DNA from: Varibaculum massiliense
GTDB taxonomy: Bacteria > Actinomycetota > Actinomycetes > Actinomycetales > Actinomycetaceae
Direction of reading: 5' to 3'
Assembly (NCBI RefSeq): GCF_900106855.1
Contig: NZ_FNWI01000004.1
Span: 1,550,001-1,614,000 of the forward strand
DNA: 64,000 nt
Shown: positions 20,248-31,165 of the stretch, piece after piece
Numbering within the stretch: the first letter of the stretch is position 1
How the letters are laid out: every line of letters begins with the position of its first letter
Made by a program: the position numbers and the translations under genes
The notes under the pieces: generated by a model
Told to the model about the DNA's origin: nothing
Database searches by the model: none
Seen by the model: only the letters and a program-made list of their open reading frames with translations

Positions 20248-21246
20248 ATGGCTTTAGTTGCAGGTATTGATTGTGGCACTAACTCGATTCGTTTAATCAT
20301 CGCTGGTCGGGAAGCATCGGCAGGCCCCCTAAACGTACTCACGCGACAAATGCGGATAGTGCGCCTGGGAGAGGGCATCGATAAGACCGGACAGTTTGCC
20401 CCAGCCGCCCTTGAGCGCTGCTTTGCGGCGGCCGAAGAGTACGCACAGATTATCGCCAAATACGGGGTGGATAGAATCCGTTTTGTCGCCACTTCTGCCA
20501 GCCGGGACGCGGGAAATCGGGATGAATTTTTCAGTGGTATCAAGGAACGCCTCGGAATAACCCCGGAAGTAATCTCGGGGGAGGAAGAAGCCACCCTATC
20601 TTTTTTGGGTGCCACCTCCTCTTTTCGTGACGAGGACGAACCGCTGCTGGTAGTCGATATCGGGGGAGGATCTACCGAGTTTGTTTTAGGACAGCGCGGG
20701 CAAGTAATTGACGCCATTTCTACGAACATGGGGTCGGTGCGGATTTTTGAACGCTACCTGGCACCGGTGATTGCCGGCGCTAACAGCGGGGACGGGTCTC
20801 TCGATTCGCGCCAGACCCCGGGTATAGCAAAATCCCTGATAAAAGCCTCTTTAGCTATTGATGAACTAATTGAAGAGGCTGACAAGAAACTGGGGTTAGA
20901 CCGGGCGCGTACTTTAATCGGGGTGGCCGGAACCGTCACCACCATCACTGCCCACGCCCTCGGCTTGAACGAGTACGAACCCGAAAAAATTCACGGCTCG
21001 CGAATCAGCCCCGCGCAAATGCTGCGTTCTTGTAACTGGATGATGAATCAGCCGGTATCTGCACGCGCCGTCCTCGGCTATATGCCTACCGGGCGGGCAG
21101 ATGTTATCGGAGCGGGCGCGCTAGTGTGGTCGCGGATTATTGAACGGATTAACGGGGAAATCGAAGCAGACGGCAGTGGGTTAAAAGAAATTTTGACTTC
21201 CGAAACCGATATTTTAGACGGCATCGCCCTCTCGCTTTTGCCCTAG
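20248..21246 (+). CDS. Exopolyphosphatase / Ppx-GppA phosphatase
   Basis: A 332-residue member of the Ppx/GppA family in the actin-like ATPase superfamily, which hydrolyses polyphosphate or pppGpp. The phosphate loop AGIDCGTNSIRLII is at the N-terminus, SGEEEATLSFLG carries the catalytic Glu, DIGGGSTEF is phosphate loop 2, and GVAGTVTTITAHALGL follows. It lacks the C-terminal HD domain of E. coli Ppx, as is normal for the short actinobacterial form. The ATG at 20248 is chosen; the frame extends to a TTG at 20215 without ribosome site. Fourth gene of the eno–ftsB–DUF501–ppx order. Confidence 0.92.
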   Translation: MALVAGIDCGTNSIRLIIAGREASAGPLNVLTRQMRIVRLGEGIDKTGQFAPAALERCFAAAEEYAQIIAKYGVDRIRFVATSASRDAGNRDEFFSGIKERLGITPEVISGEEEATLSFLGATSSFRDEDEPLLVVDIGGGSTEFVLGQRGQVIDAISTNMGSVRIFERYLAPVIAGANSGDGSLDSRQTPGIAKSLIKASLAIDELIEEADKKLGLDRARTLIGVAGTVTTITAHALGLNEYEPEKIHGSRISPAQMLRSCNWMMNQPVSARAVLGYMPTGRADVIGAGALVWSRIIERINGEIEADGSGLKEILTSETDILDGIALSLLP

Positions 21247-21254
21247 CTGCGGTT

Positions 21255-21277
21255 CCTCTTTATTTCCCTAAAAGAGG
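21255..21277. terminator. Weak hairpin between ppx and the mannosyltransferase gene
   Basis: CCTCTTT (21255-21261) pairs with AAAGAGG (21271-21277) in the 43-base gap between convergent genes. The stem is short and lacks a T run. Confidence 0.35.
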
Positions 21278-21289
21278 GAGATAAGCGCC

Positions 21290-23032
21290 CTAAATCCAGG
21301 AACTAAACCACATCCGCCAACCCCAGTGAGAATAGGGAATCGGCATTCCGCTCACTACCGGGTAGAAGAATACCGCAACCATTAAAATTACGATGACCAG
21401 GGCGATTCCTACGGAAACCGCGATATCGGGAGTGCGTTGCGGAGGGGCAACCAGCTGATCTCGGCGAGCTAGCAGTGGCTCCGGGAGGGGGCGTAAGAAT
21501 CCCAGCAAAAGTCCGATCAGATAGGTAACAGCTAAGGATAGGAAAGGTGTCAACACCACCATATAGAACATGAAAATGGTGCGGTACCAGTAGAGCATCC
21601 AAGGCGCCCAGAGCCCTAAGTAGCCAACTAGAATTACCCCCGCACGCCAGTCACGGCGCACAAAAGCGCAATAGATAATCACTGCCAGGGCTATTATGCC
21701 CACCCACCAAAGCATCGGGTTACCTAGCGAAGACATGGCTTCTACGATGAAATCTCCGTTATCGCCGTGCGGTTTTTCAAAAAGCATCGAGGTGGGACGC
21801 TTATCAATCAGCCATTGCCAAGGGTAAGACTGGTAAGGGTGCTTGCTGGTTACCCCGGTATGGAATTTCATTACCTCACTCATATAGGTGACGTAATCAG
21901 AAATCGGATCTAACCAGGATGACTGTCCGGTGGCTGCCGCCGTCTTCCCGTGACCCCAGGCGTGAGAATGGGTAAACCAGTTCCACCAGTTCAGCAAATA
22001 GACCCCGAAGGCCACCAATACCAGTTGCGCAAAGGCGGGCAGTCCTCCCCGCACAATCGCTCCCAACCAGGCGCGATACTTACCTTGTATCCCGGGGTAA
22101 TGCTTGCTGAGGGAGGGGGAGGATATCTGCAGCGCCGAAAGCCTTAGAGTCAGATCTCGCAAGAATACGAAAATCCCGCATACTGCCAGTAGGTAAAGGC
22201 CGGACCATTTCACCGCGCAGGCACACCCTAGCCAGACTCCCGCCGCCACCAGCCACCAGCGCATCCCTGCCAAGTCAGTCCCCAGCCGCGCCCCCAACAG
22301 CTGCCGAGCCAGCCTCTGGCGCACCTGCAGCTGGTCGTAAACTACACATAATACCCCTGCCAGGCAAAATGCCGCTAAAATCCCGTCCAACAGACCTACG
22401 CGCGAAAGAGAAATCGCCACCCCATCGGTGGCGATAAACATTCCGGCAATCCCGGTGAGAATCCACGAGTTAAACAATGCCCAAGCCAAACGGCAGGTCA
22501 AGTAGACCAGGATTATCCCGCAAATAGCGGCAGCGATTCGCCAACCAAAGGGACTAGACCAACCAAAAATCTTCATTCCCAGCCCGATAATCCATTTACC
22601 CAGGGGAGGATGCACTACAAATGCCGGATCTGCTGTTGCCGCTGAAAAATCACCTACCGCGAATTTGGAGTCCGTGCTTTTAGGCCAGTTAGTTTCATAA
22701 CCATAATGCCACAGGGAATAGGCGTCTTTCACATAGTAGGTTTCATCAAAAATTAGCTTGCGGGTAGCGCCGAGACGCACCAGGCGGGCGATTGCCGCGA
22801 AGGCGCAGACAATCACGGTAACTATCCAGGCGCGCTGGTTTTCAATTACCTCCCTAGCCTGCTGCCCGCGCCATCCGCGCAGGTAGAGCCGAGGCAGTGA
22901 GGTAACAGAAGTCCACGAAGGGGCGTGGGGACGTCTGCGACCGGGTTTAGATTTCGCCTTATCGCTTTGCGTCAAAGTTTTCCGCGCCGCAGCGGGCGGG
23001 GGCGGAGCGGGACGTCCAGGCATTGCTTGCAT
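21290..23032 (-). CDS. Protein O-mannosyltransferase (GT39)
   Basis: A polytopic glycosyltransferase of about 580 residues that transfers mannose from polyprenyl-phosphate mannose to exported proteins. The first extracytoplasmic loop has the catalytic acidic motif FDETYYVKDAYSL and, later, VHPPLGKWIIGLG. Ten or more membrane segments follow, with the PMT_4TMC C-terminal half (from about LIDKRPTSMLFEK). A Pro/Ala-rich, basic N-terminal tail of about 60 residues precedes the first segment. The ATG at 23032 has TAATAT seven bases upstream (leaderless); ATG 23059 is an alternative. A longer frame to 23272 overlaps rsmI on the other strand and is rejected. It is divergent from rsmI, as in Mycobacterium and Corynebacterium. 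Confidence 0.92.
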   Translation of the reverse strand: MQAMPGRPAPPPPAAARKTLTQSDKAKSKPGRRRPHAPSWTSVTSLPRLYLRGWRGQQAREVIENQRAWIVTVIVCAFAAIARLVRLGATRKLIFDETYYVKDAYSLWHYGYETNWPKSTDSKFAVGDFSAATADPAFVVHPPLGKWIIGLGMKIFGWSSPFGWRIAAAICGIILVYLTCRLAWALFNSWILTGIAGMFIATDGVAISLSRVGLLDGILAAFCLAGVLCVVYDQLQVRQRLARQLLGARLGTDLAGMRWWLVAAGVWLGCACAVKWSGLYLLAVCGIFVFLRDLTLRLSALQISSPSLSKHYPGIQGKYRAWLGAIVRGGLPAFAQLVLVAFGVYLLNWWNWFTHSHAWGHGKTAAATGQSSWLDPISDYVTYMSEVMKFHTGVTSKHPYQSYPWQWLIDKRPTSMLFEKPHGDNGDFIVEAMSSLGNPMLWWVGIIALAVIIYCAFVRRDWRAGVILVGYLGLWAPWMLYWYRTIFMFYMVVLTPFLSLAVTYLIGLLLGFLRPLPEPLLARRDQLVAPPQRTPDIAVSVGIALVIVILMVAVFFYPVVSGMPIPYSHWGWRMWFSSWI

Positions 23033-23039
23033 GTACTCG

Positions 23040-23045
23040 ATATTA
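23040..23045 (-). promoter_or_regulatory. Leaderless -10 box of the O-mannosyltransferase gene
   Basis: On the minus strand TAATAT lies seven bases before the ATG at 23032. It sits within 20 bases of the rsmI start on the opposite strand, so the two divergent promoters overlap. Confidence 0.45.
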
Positions 23046-23063
23046 TCCGGATAGGGCATAATT

Positions 23064-23918
23064 GTGAGAGTGGAACAGTTTTCCTGGGATGCAGGCGTCA
23101 TTGCTTTAGCGGCTACCCCGATTGGTAATCTCGCTGACGCTACCCCTCGCCTACTTAGCGCCTTCGAACAGGCAGATTTGATTGCCTCAGAAGATACCCG
23201 CCGCACTGGGCTACTGCGAGAACGCCTGGGGATAGTCAGGCGCGCCCCTTTAGTTTCTTGCCACGAACACAACGAGGCAGATAAAGCAGAGCAAATAATT
23301 TCGTGCGCCGCGGACGGTCAGCGAGTGCTGCTGGTAACTGATGCGGGAATGCCCACAGTTTCTGACCCGGGCTATGTGATTGTGCAGGCAGCGATTAAAC
23401 GCGGGATTTCGCTGACGGTTTTGCCGGGCCCCTCGGCGCCTTTGCTGGCTCTCGCTCTTTCCGGGTTGCCTACGGATCGCTTTTGTTTTGAAGGGTTCTT
23501 GCCCCGCAAATCAGCTGCCCTAAGGCAGCGTTTAGAGCAGCTTGCTGGCGAGGAACGCACCATGATTTTCTTGGAGTCTCCCCGCCGCCTAGCAGCCAGC
23601 TTGTCGGCACTAGCCCAGATTTTTGGGGCAGAGCGCCCGGCTGCGGTTTGTCGGGAACTCACCAAGATTCACGAGGAAGTCTGGCGCGGCAGTATTGGAG
23701 AACTAAAAGATAAAGCCCCCGGGGTACGGGGAGAAATCGTGGTAGTGGTGGCGGGAGCCTCCCCGCGGGCTCCCCTGGAGGAAGCGGAAGCGGTAAAAGT
23801 CGTCCTCGATCGGGTTGAAAAGGGACAAAGGCTGAAGGACGCTGCCAAGGCGGTAGCGGTACAAAGCGGACATAGTGCCAAGGTGCTTTATAACCGGATA
23901 CTCGCTGAGCGAAAATAA
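23064..23918 (+). CDS. rsmI: 16S rRNA 2'-O-ribose C1402 methyltransferase RsmI
   Basis: A 284-residue SAM-dependent methyltransferase of the tetrapyrrole-methylase fold. Family motifs are ALAATPIGNLADATPRL near the N-terminus, SEDTRRTGLL, CHEHNE, LVTDAGMPTVSDPGYV and LPGPSAPLLALALSGLPTDRF. RsmI methylates C1402 in the ribosomal decoding centre. GTG at 23064 is used here; GTG at 23070 would have CATAAT seven bases upstream and suit a leaderless start. It is divergent from the O-mannosyltransferase gene and 52 bases before metG. Confidence 0.94.
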   Translation: MRVEQFSWDAGVIALAATPIGNLADATPRLLSAFEQADLIASEDTRRTGLLRERLGIVRRAPLVSCHEHNEADKAEQIISCAADGQRVLLVTDAGMPTVSDPGYVIVQAAIKRGISLTVLPGPSAPLLALALSGLPTDRFCFEGFLPRKSAALRQRLEQLAGEERTMIFLESPRRLAASLSALAQIFGAERPAAVCRELTKIHEEVWRGSIGELKDKAPGVRGEIVVVVAGASPRAPLEEAEAVKVVLDRVEKGQRLKDAAKAVAVQSGHSAKVLYNRILAERK

Positions 23919-23958
23919 CCAGGTCTTTAGGTATATTTTGCTCTCGGCAGCGGGGCAT

Positions 23959-23964
23959 TAGGAT
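23959..23964 (+). promoter_or_regulatory. Leaderless -10 box of metG
   Basis: TAGGAT lies six bases before the metG ATG. Confidence 0.5.
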
Positions 23965-23970
23965 AGAGGT

Positions 23971-25773
23971 ATGACTCATGTTTTATCCGCTGTTGCTTGG
24001 CCCTACGCCAACGGTCCGCGCCATATCGGGCACGTAGCCGGTTTTGGTGTCCCCTCCGATGTTTTCAGTCGCTATATGCGGATGGCGGGTCACCAGGTGT
24101 TGATGGTTTCGGGAACCGATGAACATGGCACCCCGATTTTAGTGCAGGCCGAGGCAGAAGGAATTTCTCCCCAAGAACTCGCCGACCGCAACAACCGGCT
24201 AATCGTAGAAGATTTGGTGAACCTGGGCTTGTCTTACGACCTGTTTACCCGCACCACCACCGGCAATCATATTGCGGTCACCAAAGCCATGTTTGCGCAG
24301 GTACGTGACAATGGATACCTGATTGAGAAGCGGACGATGGCCGCGATTAGTCCCTCCAGTGGTCGGGCGCTCCCGGATCGCTATATCGAAGGCACCTGCC
24401 CGCTGTGCGGAGCAGGCGGGGCGCGCGGGGATCAATGTGACAGTTGCGGTAAACAGCTAGATCCCATTGACTTGATTGACCCGGTTTCGAAAATCAATGG
24501 GGAAACTCCCAAGTTTGAGGAAACCTCTCACTATTTCCTGGATCTGCCCGCCCTCGCGGACGCCCTCGGGAAATGGCTGGATGAACGCGAGGCCTCGGGA
24601 ACTTGGCGTCCTAACGTGATCCGCTTTTCCAAAAATATTTTGGCGGAAATTAAACCACGCGCCATGACCCGCGATATTGATTGGGGGATTCCGGTTCCCG
24701 GCTGGGAAGACCAACCCAGCAAACGCTTGTACGTGTGGTTCGATGCAGTGGTGGGATATCTATCTGCCAGTATCGAGTGGGCGCGGCGCATCGGCCAACC
24801 AGAACGCTGGCGGGAATGGTGGAATGATCCTCAGGCTCGTTCTTACTACTTTATGGGCAAAGACAATATCGTTTTCCACTCCCAGGTATGGCCGGCGGAG
24901 TTACTCGGATATAACGGCGAGGGCGATAAGGGCGGTAAACCCGGAGACATGGGGCGGCTCAACCTGCCCACGGAGGTAGTCTCTTCGGAGTTCCTAACTA
25001 TGGAGGGCAAAAAGTTTTCTACCTCTAAATCCGTGGTGATTTATGTGCGGGATATGCTTTCGCGTTACCAGGCCGATGCCTTACGCTATTTTATTTCCGC
25101 AGCTGGTCCTGAAAATCAGGATGCCGATTTCACTTGGGCAGAGTTCGTGCGCCGCACCAATGATGAACTGGTGGCGGCCTGGGGGAACCTGGTTAACCGG
25201 GTGGCCTCCATGATTCATAAACGGGTGGGAGCGATCCCTCAGCCCGGACAGTTACAACCGGAAGATCAGCGTCTCCTAGACCAGGTAGAAGCAGGTTTTG
25301 CTGAGGTTGGGGAACTGATTGAGACTCATCGGCAAAAGGCGGCGCTGCAGCAGGTTATGCACCTGGTGTCACTCGCTAATCAATATGTGGCTACTACCGA
25401 GCCGTTCAAGTTAAAAACCCCGGAAACCCAGGAGCGCCTCCACACCATTTTGTGGGTGTTAGCCCAGGTGATTGCCGACCTGAATCTAATGTTTTCGCCG
25501 TTCTTACCCTCCTCGGCGAATGTGGTTGACCGGGTGTTCGGGGGAGCAGGGGAGATTGCCCCCATGCCTCATATTGAAGAAGTTACCGATTTAGACCAAA
25601 CTAGAGAAGACGGTTCAGATTTCACCTATCCCATTATCACGGGTGATTACACCCAGGTCCCGCAGTGGGGAAGGCATGAAATTCAAGTCGGAAGCTCAGT
25701 TTCTAAACCTAAACCCGTGTTTATGAAGCTAGATTCTGAGATTATAGAAGAGGAATTAGCCAGGCTCGCTTAG
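23971..25773 (+). CDS. metG: Methionyl-tRNA synthetase
   Basis: A 600-residue class I aminoacyl-tRNA synthetase. The HIGH signature is in [10 protein letters not shown] (residues 12-21). A zinc knuckle with CPLCG and CDSCG lies near 140-165, [14 protein letters not shown] and [19 protein letters not shown] are the methionine-pocket regions, and the KMSKS loop is KFSTSKS near 350. An anticodon-binding helical domain completes it; there is no C-terminal EMAP-like dimerisation domain. The mRNA is probably leaderless. The sialidase-like gene follows 25 bases after the stop and may be co-transcribed. Confidence 0.97.
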   Translation: MTHVLSAVAWPYANGPRHIGHVAGFGVPSDVFSRYMRMAGHQVLMVSGTDEHGTPILVQAEAEGISPQELADRNNRLIVEDLVNLGLSYDLFTRTTTGNHIAVTKAMFAQVRDNGYLIEKRTMAAISPSSGRALPDRYIEGTCPLCGAGGARGDQCDSCGKQLDPIDLIDPVSKINGETPKFEETSHYFLDLPALADALGKWLDEREASGTWRPNVIRFSKNILAEIKPRAMTRDIDWGIPVPGWEDQPSKRLYVWFDAVVGYLSASIEWARRIGQPERWREWWNDPQARSYYFMGKDNIVFHSQVWPAELLGYNGEGDKGGKPGDMGRLNLPTEVVSSEFLTMEGKKFSTSKSVVIYVRDMLSRYQADALRYFISAAGPENQDADFTWAEFVRRTNDELVAAWGNLVNRVASMIHKRVGAIPQPGQLQPEDQRLLDQVEAGFAEVGELIETHRQKAALQQVMHLVSLANQYVATTEPFKLKTPETQERLHTILWVLAQVIADLNLMFSPFLPSSANVVDRVFGGAGEIAPMPHIEEVTDLDQTREDGSDFTYPIITGDYTQVPQWGRHEIQVGSSVSKPKPVFMKLDSEIIEEELARLA

Positions 25774-25798
25774 AGCTGGGGCGTAAAGGAGAAGGTAC

Positions 25799-27328
25799 GT
25801 GGCTGGGTTTTGGCAACGCTTGAAAAGACTCTTTCGGGGGTCTTCTGCTCGTGATGACGAGCGCGACTCCCGCCTGCCTTTAGCCTTGGAAAGCGCTAAT
25901 AAAGAAGCAGATAAAGTCGAGGGGGAACGTAAAGTTTACGAATCCTCCGGGGTAGTGATTTTAGAAGGCAGCACGGTAGAGGAATCACCAAGCGAAGAAA
26001 CAGTTTCTGCTACTCCCGCACCTAATCTGCCGGAAGAAAAAGCAGTTGCCGAGGCAGAAGAAAAGGTTAAAGACAACGAAGTTACTGGTAATGACCAGGG
26101 GGCGGTTGCTACGCGGTCAACCGAAACTTCCGAGTCGAATTCAGATGCAGCCGGGCAAGATACCGTTGCCTCTGAAGACCCAAGCCCGCAGCCCCCTGCA
26201 GAGGCAGTGGTAGAGCCCGACCGGAAACTTCCGGTACACGGGGTGAAAACTGCCGATATCTGCGCAGCTAATGCTCAGGAAACCTACGGTGCTCCCGCCA
26301 TTGATCGCACCCCGGGACGTAAACTGATTTTAGCTTTTGAGAAGCGACCTCAGGGTGGACAGACTCAGGTTTGGTACACCCGCAGCGAAGATCATGGAAT
26401 CAGTTGGGAAGAGCCACGCGTCCTCTTTGACTCGGAAACTTACACTGATTCTGGGGAGTGCTTCACTGACCCCCAGATAATCATTTCGCAGGTAACTGGG
26501 CGGGTATTTATCGCGGTAACTACCCGCACAGACGATGATGATTCCAAGAACCGGATCGCGGTGGCTTTCACCGATGACGAGGGAGATTCTTGGCGTTACC
26601 GCGATTTGACTAGCCTAGTTGACGGAGATCAAAGCTGGGTATCCCGGCGTACCGCCCATGGACACGGGGTGCAGATGCGCCACGGGATTTGGACGGGCAG
26701 ACTTGCTTATGTGGCAGTAGCTACCGAGGCTGATGGTAAACGGGGCGCGGTAGCGGTGTGCTCTGACGACCAGGGAATTTCTTGGTGGGCAGGTAAACTT
26801 GCAGGTGAACGTGTAATTCAAGCGACTATTACCGAACTTACGAACGGCGAATTGGTGCTTGGTTGCCTGGAAGAAACCGATGAAGGGCTAACTTTTAACG
26901 CTTACGCTTCTGCAGATGGAGGACGCAGTTTCACCCGTTCCTTGGATAAGAAAGCTTTCGGAAAAGCTCTGCCGGTAGCGGTAGAGCGGGCGTTCTATTC
27001 TGCTCCCGAGCACACCGAACAGTCCCGGGTAATGCTGGCGGTGGCGCGTAACCAAAACGGGCAAGGCACTGTGCGTTCCATGTTTGATTTCGCTTCCGAA
27101 CTTTTAGGAATCGTACCCTTTACTTCCCATCCGGTGAATTCGCTTGACGTGGTGTCTTTGGAAGATATTCGCATCATCGCCGTGGCTTACGAAACCGATT
27201 CCGGCATTTCAGTGGCTGCGCTGTGCATTGATTCCTTGTCTTTGAAATATCTAGCGGTCGGATGGAACGCTACCGAGGCGGAACAGAACCAAGTGTTACG
27301 CCGCGCCGGTCTGATTACAAGAAAATAA
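25799..27328 (+). CDS. Degenerate sialidase-like BNR-repeat protein without signal peptide
   Basis: A 509-residue protein. Residues 1-140 are hydrophilic and Glu/Ser/Thr-rich with no signal peptide or membrane segment. Residues about 150-500 form a sialidase-type propeller with four Asp boxes: SEDHGISW (196-203), TDDEGDSW (258-265), SDDQGISW (322-329) and SADGGRSF (371-378). The strand pattern around HGHGVQ and LILAFEKR also matches exo-sialidases. The catalytic Arg of the (F/Y)RIP motif is replaced: the matching place reads YGAP (163-166). Exo-sialidase activity is therefore doubtful, and the lack of a signal argues for a cytoplasmic role unless export is unconventional. GTG start with AAGGAG upstream. 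It lies between metG and pcrA. Confidence 0.75.
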   Translation: MAGFWQRLKRLFRGSSARDDERDSRLPLALESANKEADKVEGERKVYESSGVVILEGSTVEESPSEETVSATPAPNLPEEKAVAEAEEKVKDNEVTGNDQGAVATRSTETSESNSDAAGQDTVASEDPSPQPPAEAVVEPDRKLPVHGVKTADICAANAQETYGAPAIDRTPGRKLILAFEKRPQGGQTQVWYTRSEDHGISWEEPRVLFDSETYTDSGECFTDPQIIISQVTGRVFIAVTTRTDDDDSKNRIAVAFTDDEGDSWRYRDLTSLVDGDQSWVSRRTAHGHGVQMRHGIWTGRLAYVAVATEADGKRGAVAVCSDDQGISWWAGKLAGERVIQATITELTNGELVLGCLEETDEGLTFNAYASADGGRSFTRSLDKKAFGKALPVAVERAFYSAPEHTEQSRVMLAVARNQNGQGTVRSMFDFASELLGIVPFTSHPVNSLDVVSLEDIRIIAVAYETDSGISVAALCIDSLSLKYLAVGWNATEAEQNQVLRRAGLITRK

Positions 27329-27347
27329 GCTTAGATAACCAGGTTTA

Positions 27348-29984
27348 ATGATCGATTTTAACGCGCTTTTTTCTGGCGATACTCCTACGTCCCAAACCCT
27401 GCTCCCCGGGGGAGCTTTTTCCTCTGCCGACCCCACCTATTCGGATACGCCCGCAAATCCCGAAGAGATCATTTCCGGGTTAAATGACCCGCAACGACAA
27501 GCAGTAGAGCATCGCGGCAGTCCACTGCTGGTAATGGCAGGAGCCGGATCTGGGAAAACCCGGGTGCTCACTCGCCGGATTGCCTATCTATTGGCTACCG
27601 GCAGAGCTTATCCCTCACAAATCCTGGCGATTACTTTCACCAATAAAGCTGCTGCAGAAATGCGGGAGCGGGTCAGCGCCCTGGTGGGGGCGCAAGCTGG
27701 TGAAATGCTGGTTTCAACTTTTCACTCGGCGTGCGTGAGAATCTTACGCCGCTACGCCGAGGCTGCCAATCTAAAATCCTCTTTCACTATCTATGACCAG
27801 AGTGACGCCACCCGCTTGGTTTCTATGATTCTAAAAGAGCTACAACTTGATCCCAAGCGGTTCGTAGCGAAAAAAATTCAAAATCGGATCTCAGATCTCA
27901 AGAACTCCCTAATCGATCCGGACACCTATCTGAATTCCGTGGAACCGGGCCCCGATGCGGAAGTATTGGCCAAGGTTTACCCGATTTATCAACGTCGCTT
28001 AGGGGCAGCTAATGCCCTAGACTTCGATGATTTGATTATGCGCACGGTACAGCTTTTCCGTAGCAACCCCCTGGTGCAAGCCAGTTTCTGCCGCCGTTTC
28101 CGCCACGTGCTGGTAGACGAATACCAGGACACTAACCATGCGCAATATATACTGGTCAAGTTGCTTTCAGGGGTATCTGGCGCGGCGATTAATAACCCGG
28201 AAGGCGTCGAGGGCGCCCCAATCACTCCGGCAGAACTGACCGTGGTGGGGGACTCTGACCAGTCTATCTATGCTTTTCGGGGTGCGACTGTGCGTAATAT
28301 CGAAGAGTTTGAAAAAGACTTTCCGGGGGCGCGCACTATCTATCTGGAACAAAACTATCGTTCCAGTGGGAATATTTTGGCAGCGGCCAACGCGGTGATT
28401 TCGCACAACCAAAGCCGGCACAAGAAAAAGCTGTGGACCGATTCCGGTGAGGGCGAAAAAGTTGGGGTACGGGTATCTTCCGGGGACCGAGACGAAGCGC
28501 TATCGGTGGTGGAAGAAATAAATCAGCTGGTAGGTGGAGGATATACCTACGGTGATATTGCCGTTTTTTACCGGATAAATGCCCACTCGCGTCTCTTAGA
28601 AGAAACCCTGACCCATGCGGGGATTCCGTACCGGATTATCGGCGGTACCAAGTTCTATGAGCGCAAGGAAATCAAGGATGCGATTGCCTATCTACAGCTG
28701 GTGGTGAACCCCGATGACACCGTCTCTTTTACTCGCGTGATCAACACTCCCAAACGTTCCCTGGGTAACAAGGCGCAAGCGGCACTACAGGCCGCGGCGA
28801 ATACTTATGATGTTTCCCTTGGGCGGATGGCAGCTTTAGTGTGGCTGCAAGAGATGGGCGAAAAGCGTCCCAGCGCGGCAGCGGATACTAACCTGTTAGG
28901 GATGAGCGAAACAATGCCGGCAACCGTCGAGGTAAGCGGGCTTGCTTCCCGGGCACGCACCAGTATCGCTCAGTTTTGGGATTGTTTAGTTGCTGCCCGT
29001 CAAGGCTATGTTGAGGGCGAGCCACTCAAGGATATTTTGCAGACGGTATTGACCGAGTCGGGATATTTGAAGTCTTTGGAGGGCTCGAAAGATCCGCAAG
29101 ATGGGGTGCGCTTGGATAACCTTTCCGAGTTCTATAACGTGGCTTCCCAGTTCAGTGAGGACGAACCGGAAGGTACCCTGGTGGATTTCTTAGAACGCGT
29201 TGCCCTGGTGGCTGATGCGGATCAACTTCCAGGTGACCAACGCGGACAAGTTACTTTAATGACCGTACATATGGCGAAGGGGCTGGAATTTCCGGTAGTT
29301 TTTGTCACCGGTCTGGAAGAGGGAACTTTCCCGCACTCGCGCGCCTTAGGTGAAGCCGGGGAGATGGCAGAGGAACGGCGCCTGGCCTATGTGGCGATTA
29401 CTCGCGCCAAGAAAAAAGTCTATTTGACTGCCGCCCATAATCGGCAAATGTGGGGGGAAACCCGCTGGCAGCCGCTGTCTCCGTTCCTACTAGAAGTACC
29501 GAGTGAACTTTTAGACCAACCTGAACAATTGAGTAAGAACAATGGGCAATGGGATTTTTCTTCCGATACTGTCTCCTCTTGGAGCTCCGGGAGTAGTTGG
29601 GGGAGCAGCTCTAGCAATCGCCGGAGCAGTTCTGGGTATCGCACTCGCGGTGAAGGTACCTATCAGCGCCGAACTGGTAGATACCGGGATGAAGACACCG
29701 CCGGACCGGCATTCGGAGCGGGTGGTACCGGGAAAGTATCGCGGCGCGAAACCGGGAAAGTAAAACGTCTCGGTACCGAGCTGAACGCACGCACCGATGC
29801 TAATGCTTCTATTGGCAAAGCCGCCGGGGTAGGCACCGGGGATCGGGTGCGCCATGACAAGTTCGGGGAAGGCAGAGTAATCGCGATAGAAGGGCGGGGC
29901 CGATCGAAGAGCGCCAAAGTAGAGTTCTCCGGGGGAGTAACCAAACGGCTCTTGCTACGTTTAGCACCGATGGAGAAAATCTAG
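27348..29984 (+). CDS. pcrA: ATP-dependent DNA helicase PcrA/UvrD
   Basis: An 878-residue superfamily 1A helicase for nucleotide excision repair and replication-fork upkeep. The Q motif LNDPQRQAVEH, Walker A AGAGSGKTRVLTRR, DEYQDTNHAQ (motif II), VVGDSDQSIYAFRGA (motif III) and VTLMTVHMAKGLEFPVVF (motif V) are in order, then AYVAITRAKKK (motif VI). A Ser/Arg-rich linker (about 725-800) leads to a C-terminal Tudor-like module (GDRVRHDKFGEGRV), which in PcrA binds RNA polymerase. An N-terminal 40-residue extension precedes the Q motif. A strong bidirectional terminator follows. Confidence 0.95.
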   Translation: MIDFNALFSGDTPTSQTLLPGGAFSSADPTYSDTPANPEEIISGLNDPQRQAVEHRGSPLLVMAGAGSGKTRVLTRRIAYLLATGRAYPSQILAITFTNKAAAEMRERVSALVGAQAGEMLVSTFHSACVRILRRYAEAANLKSSFTIYDQSDATRLVSMILKELQLDPKRFVAKKIQNRISDLKNSLIDPDTYLNSVEPGPDAEVLAKVYPIYQRRLGAANALDFDDLIMRTVQLFRSNPLVQASFCRRFRHVLVDEYQDTNHAQYILVKLLSGVSGAAINNPEGVEGAPITPAELTVVGDSDQSIYAFRGATVRNIEEFEKDFPGARTIYLEQNYRSSGNILAAANAVISHNQSRHKKKLWTDSGEGEKVGVRVSSGDRDEALSVVEEINQLVGGGYTYGDIAVFYRINAHSRLLEETLTHAGIPYRIIGGTKFYERKEIKDAIAYLQLVVNPDDTVSFTRVINTPKRSLGNKAQAALQAAANTYDVSLGRMAALVWLQEMGEKRPSAAADTNLLGMSETMPATVEVSGLASRARTSIAQFWDCLVAARQGYVEGEPLKDILQTVLTESGYLKSLEGSKDPQDGVRLDNLSEFYNVASQFSEDEPEGTLVDFLERVALVADADQLPGDQRGQVTLMTVHMAKGLEFPVVFVTGLEEGTFPHSRALGEAGEMAEERRLAYVAITRAKKKVYLTAAHNRQMWGETRWQPLSPFLLEVPSELLDQPEQLSKNNGQWDFSSDTVSSWSSGSSWGSSSSNRRSSSGYRTRGEGTYQRRTGRYRDEDTAGPAFGAGGTGKVSRRETGKVKRLGTELNARTDANASIGKAAGVGTGDRVRHDKFGEGRVIAIEGRGRSKSAKVEFSGGVTKRLLLRLAPMEKI

Positions 29985-30036
29985 CCTACCTGAGCTGGGC
30001 GGTTATTAATTGTCTTAATCAGTTGCCCGCAAAAGC

Positions 30037-30075
30037 AATATTGGGGGGTGGGCATAATGCCCACCCCCCAATATT
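30037..30075. terminator. Bidirectional terminator between pcrA and mdh
   Basis: A 19-bp perfect inverted repeat (30037-30055 with 30057-30075) whose core is seven or more G-C pairs. It is flanked by T-rich sequence toward pcrA's end and by A/T toward mdh, so it can stop both convergent transcripts. Confidence 0.92.
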
Positions 30076-30117
30076 TTGGCTCTACCGACCCAAAGGGTTG
30101 GCTAAGTAAAAAGAGAT

Positions 30118-31143
<1,026 letters not shown>

Positions 31144-31145
31144 TT

Positions 31146-31165
31146 ACCGACCGCGTGCGGTCGGT
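31146..31165. promoter_or_regulatory. Palindrome in the mdh leader
   Basis: ACCGACCGC and GCGGTCGGT are perfect arms around two bases, 30 bases before the mdh ATG. The symmetry and size fit a TetR-type operator; a hairpin in the leader is the alternative. Confidence 0.55.

Noticed and set aside
23033-23272. N-terminal extension of the O-mannosyltransferase frame
   Set aside because: It lies antisense inside rsmI, has no start signal, and its composition is unlike the family N-terminus.
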